Below are positions 7,012 to 7,971 of a stretch of DNA of 7,971 nt, piece after piece. The DNA is from Planctomycetaceae bacterium (GTDB lineage Bacteria > Planctomycetota > Planctomycetia > Planctomycetales > Planctomycetaceae). Numbering within the stretch: position 1 is the stretch's first letter; each line of letters begins with the position of its first letter. Location of the stretch: contig CANHVD010000245.1 of the NCBI GenBank assembly GCA_947463775.1, forward strand, positions 1-7,971. Direction: 5' to 3'. A program made the position numbers and the translations under genes. The notes beneath the pieces are model-generated. The model had not been told where the DNA came from and did no database searches. It saw only the letters and a list, made by a program, of their open reading frames with translations.

Positions 7012-7533
7012 TCAGTTTTCCGAAATTGTTCCGGTCACCGTCATTTGATACTGACCGCCCTGCAGAGTGGCCAGGTTTCCCGTCAGAAACTGCACATTCA
7101 TTGTGATTGTCGCATTGCCAGGGCCTGTGCAGGAGACCTGAACCGCGGCTGTCTCATCGCCACTGGCGTAGTCCGTCCGGTCATCAGCGACATCAAACCG
7201 CCACCGCGCGCTTGAGTTGCCCGAAATTCGAGTCAATCTCAGCCGAGCGTCACGTTTGAAACCCGGACTGTTAACATGCCGGAAAGCATGATCTGTGGTA
7301 AAGCGAATGGTCGCCCCGGTGCCGGAAGTCGTCCGTGCGGACCACAACTGGCTGGAAAACATCACATCAGAACCCGTCATCGGGTGAGTTGCCGTTCGGT
7401 TCGGGCTCAACGCATCCAGCTGCATCGCAGGGGCAACACGGACCTGATACCGAGTTGCATCCTGAGCGTACAACTCCTGCACCGCCGACAGCAGCAGGAT
7501 CACCGGCATGAATTGTCGAGCAAAAACATTCAT
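7012..7533 (-). CDS. small secreted beta-rich protein of unknown function
   Basis: I do not recognise this 173-residue protein with confidence. It begins with a clear signal peptide: MNVFARQF, hydrophobic MPVILLLSAV, then LYAQ before DATRYQV, with cleavage near residues 23-25. The mature part of about 150 residues is rich in Thr, Ser, Ala and Val in alternating patterns typical of a beta-sandwich, for example TGATIRFTTDHAF, KRDARLRLTRI and ARWRFDVADD. It ends in GGQYQMTVTGTISEN, a layout reminiscent of spore-coat-U or DUF4402-like surface domains (AGxYxxTVTxT endings). Only one Cys is present in the mature chain and no anchor is seen, so it is probably periplasmic or released. The frame stays open 46 codons upstream, but no start-codon-led extension looks natural and the signal peptide fixes the ATG at 7533. 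The Shine-Dalgarno is weak. It lies upstream of dcd on the same strand, 233 bp away, and is probably separate from it. Confidence 0.68.
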   Translation of the reverse strand: MNVFARQFMPVILLLSAVQELYAQDATRYQVRVAPAMQLDALSPNRTATHPMTGSDVMFSSQLWSARTTSGTGATIRFTTDHAFRHVNSPGFKRDARLRLTRISGNSSARWRFDVADDRTDYASGDETAAVQVSCTGPGNATITMNVQFLTGNLATLQGGQYQMTVTGTISEN

Positions 7534-7971
7534 CGGAATGCCGCAAAGTCCACTGGGTCCGCCGACTGACGATGCACGCTCATCCTGAACGCCATCCGGG
7601 GAAACCCTATCCCTCAAATACCGGTCGACAAGCCACTGAACTCGGCGAATGATCCAACCATCGGATCTCAAACAGGAATCGCTGCCAGATCGACTCCAAT
7701 CGTTACATGCCGCACAATCCGAATGCTGCGTGAACGCAACAAATGATGTGATCCCCTACAGATCTTTCATCCGCCGCCAAGCATCACTGTGGCGAACAAC
7801 CGACCGCGCCTCCGCCAGTCGACAGAGATCATCCATCGTTCGCAAGGTCTTCTTGACTGGCCAAGTCGACGTCTTGTATCAGCGCGTATGAGGCCTCTAT
7901 CATCACGGAGCAATGCTTCGAGTGGACACAACCGCAAGAACGAAACTCCCTCGGAGAATCGGGGCACAGTC
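7534..7971. other. 438-bp stretch without a convincing gene
   Basis: All six frames are broken or carry Arg/Ser-rich shadow translations. The longest are an 80-codon plus-strand frame (7649-7891) and a 66-codon minus-strand frame (7967-7767) opening with GTG; neither has a Shine-Dalgarno or a recognisable motif. Two short minus-strand segments read more like protein: MIEASYALIQDVDLASQEDL in a frame open from the right edge, and a 26-codon frame at 7836-7756 (MDDLCRLAEARSVV onward). They are in different frames, so an eroded gene end is possible but unproven. The 5' region of the secreted-protein gene, including any promoter, must lie in the left part; I saw no clear -35/-10 boxes, tRNA or hairpin. 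Confidence 0.5.

Noticed and set aside
6858..7106. 82-codon plus-strand open frame in the spacer before dcd
   Set aside because: It runs into the 3' end of the secreted-protein gene, lacks a clear Shine-Dalgarno and resembles nothing known.

Overview
This window most resembles the chromosome of a planctomycete. It has moderate G+C, long secreted TPR proteins, signal-peptide-bearing proteins of no recognised family, and a membrane M50 peptidase fused to a HlyD-type adaptor of a form I associate with that phylum. The assignment rests on family resemblance read by eye, not on a search. No mobile element, rRNA, tRNA or CRISPR array is visible, and gene order looks like ordinary chromosome.

Layout: (1) Positions 1-1773, plus strand, hold the 3' part of a membrane gene. 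The left edge cuts it inside the HExxH zinc motif, so only the last His and what follows are present. It is followed, after 114 bp holding a clean inverted repeat, by (2) a secreted alpha/beta hydrolase at 1888-2931 with a complete Ser-Asp-His triad. (3) A 96-bp convergent gap holds a small tandem duplication. (4) On the minus strand, dcd (dCTP deaminase, 6778-6203) is followed after 16 bp by a 1052-residue exported protein built almost entirely from about 27 TPR units (6186-3028). The TPR gene's Shine-Dalgarno lies inside that 16-bp gap, so the two are very probably co-transcribed. (5) A 233-bp spacer contains two perfect 12-bp palindromes and a small hairpin. (6) A minus-strand gene (7533-7012) encodes a small secreted, beta-rich protein of unknown role. 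(7) The last 438 bp contain no convincing gene.

How the parts fit: the first two genes could form a cell-envelope unit (membrane metallopeptidase/adaptor plus secreted hydrolase), but the gap and inverted repeat leave room for independent control. The dcd-TPR pair joins a cytosolic nucleotide enzyme to an exported scaffold; this is a transcriptional link with no obvious functional one. I found no clearly new multi-gene system. The items most worth checking are the regularly placed cysteines in the TPR array, the palindrome cluster before dcd, and the unknown secreted protein.
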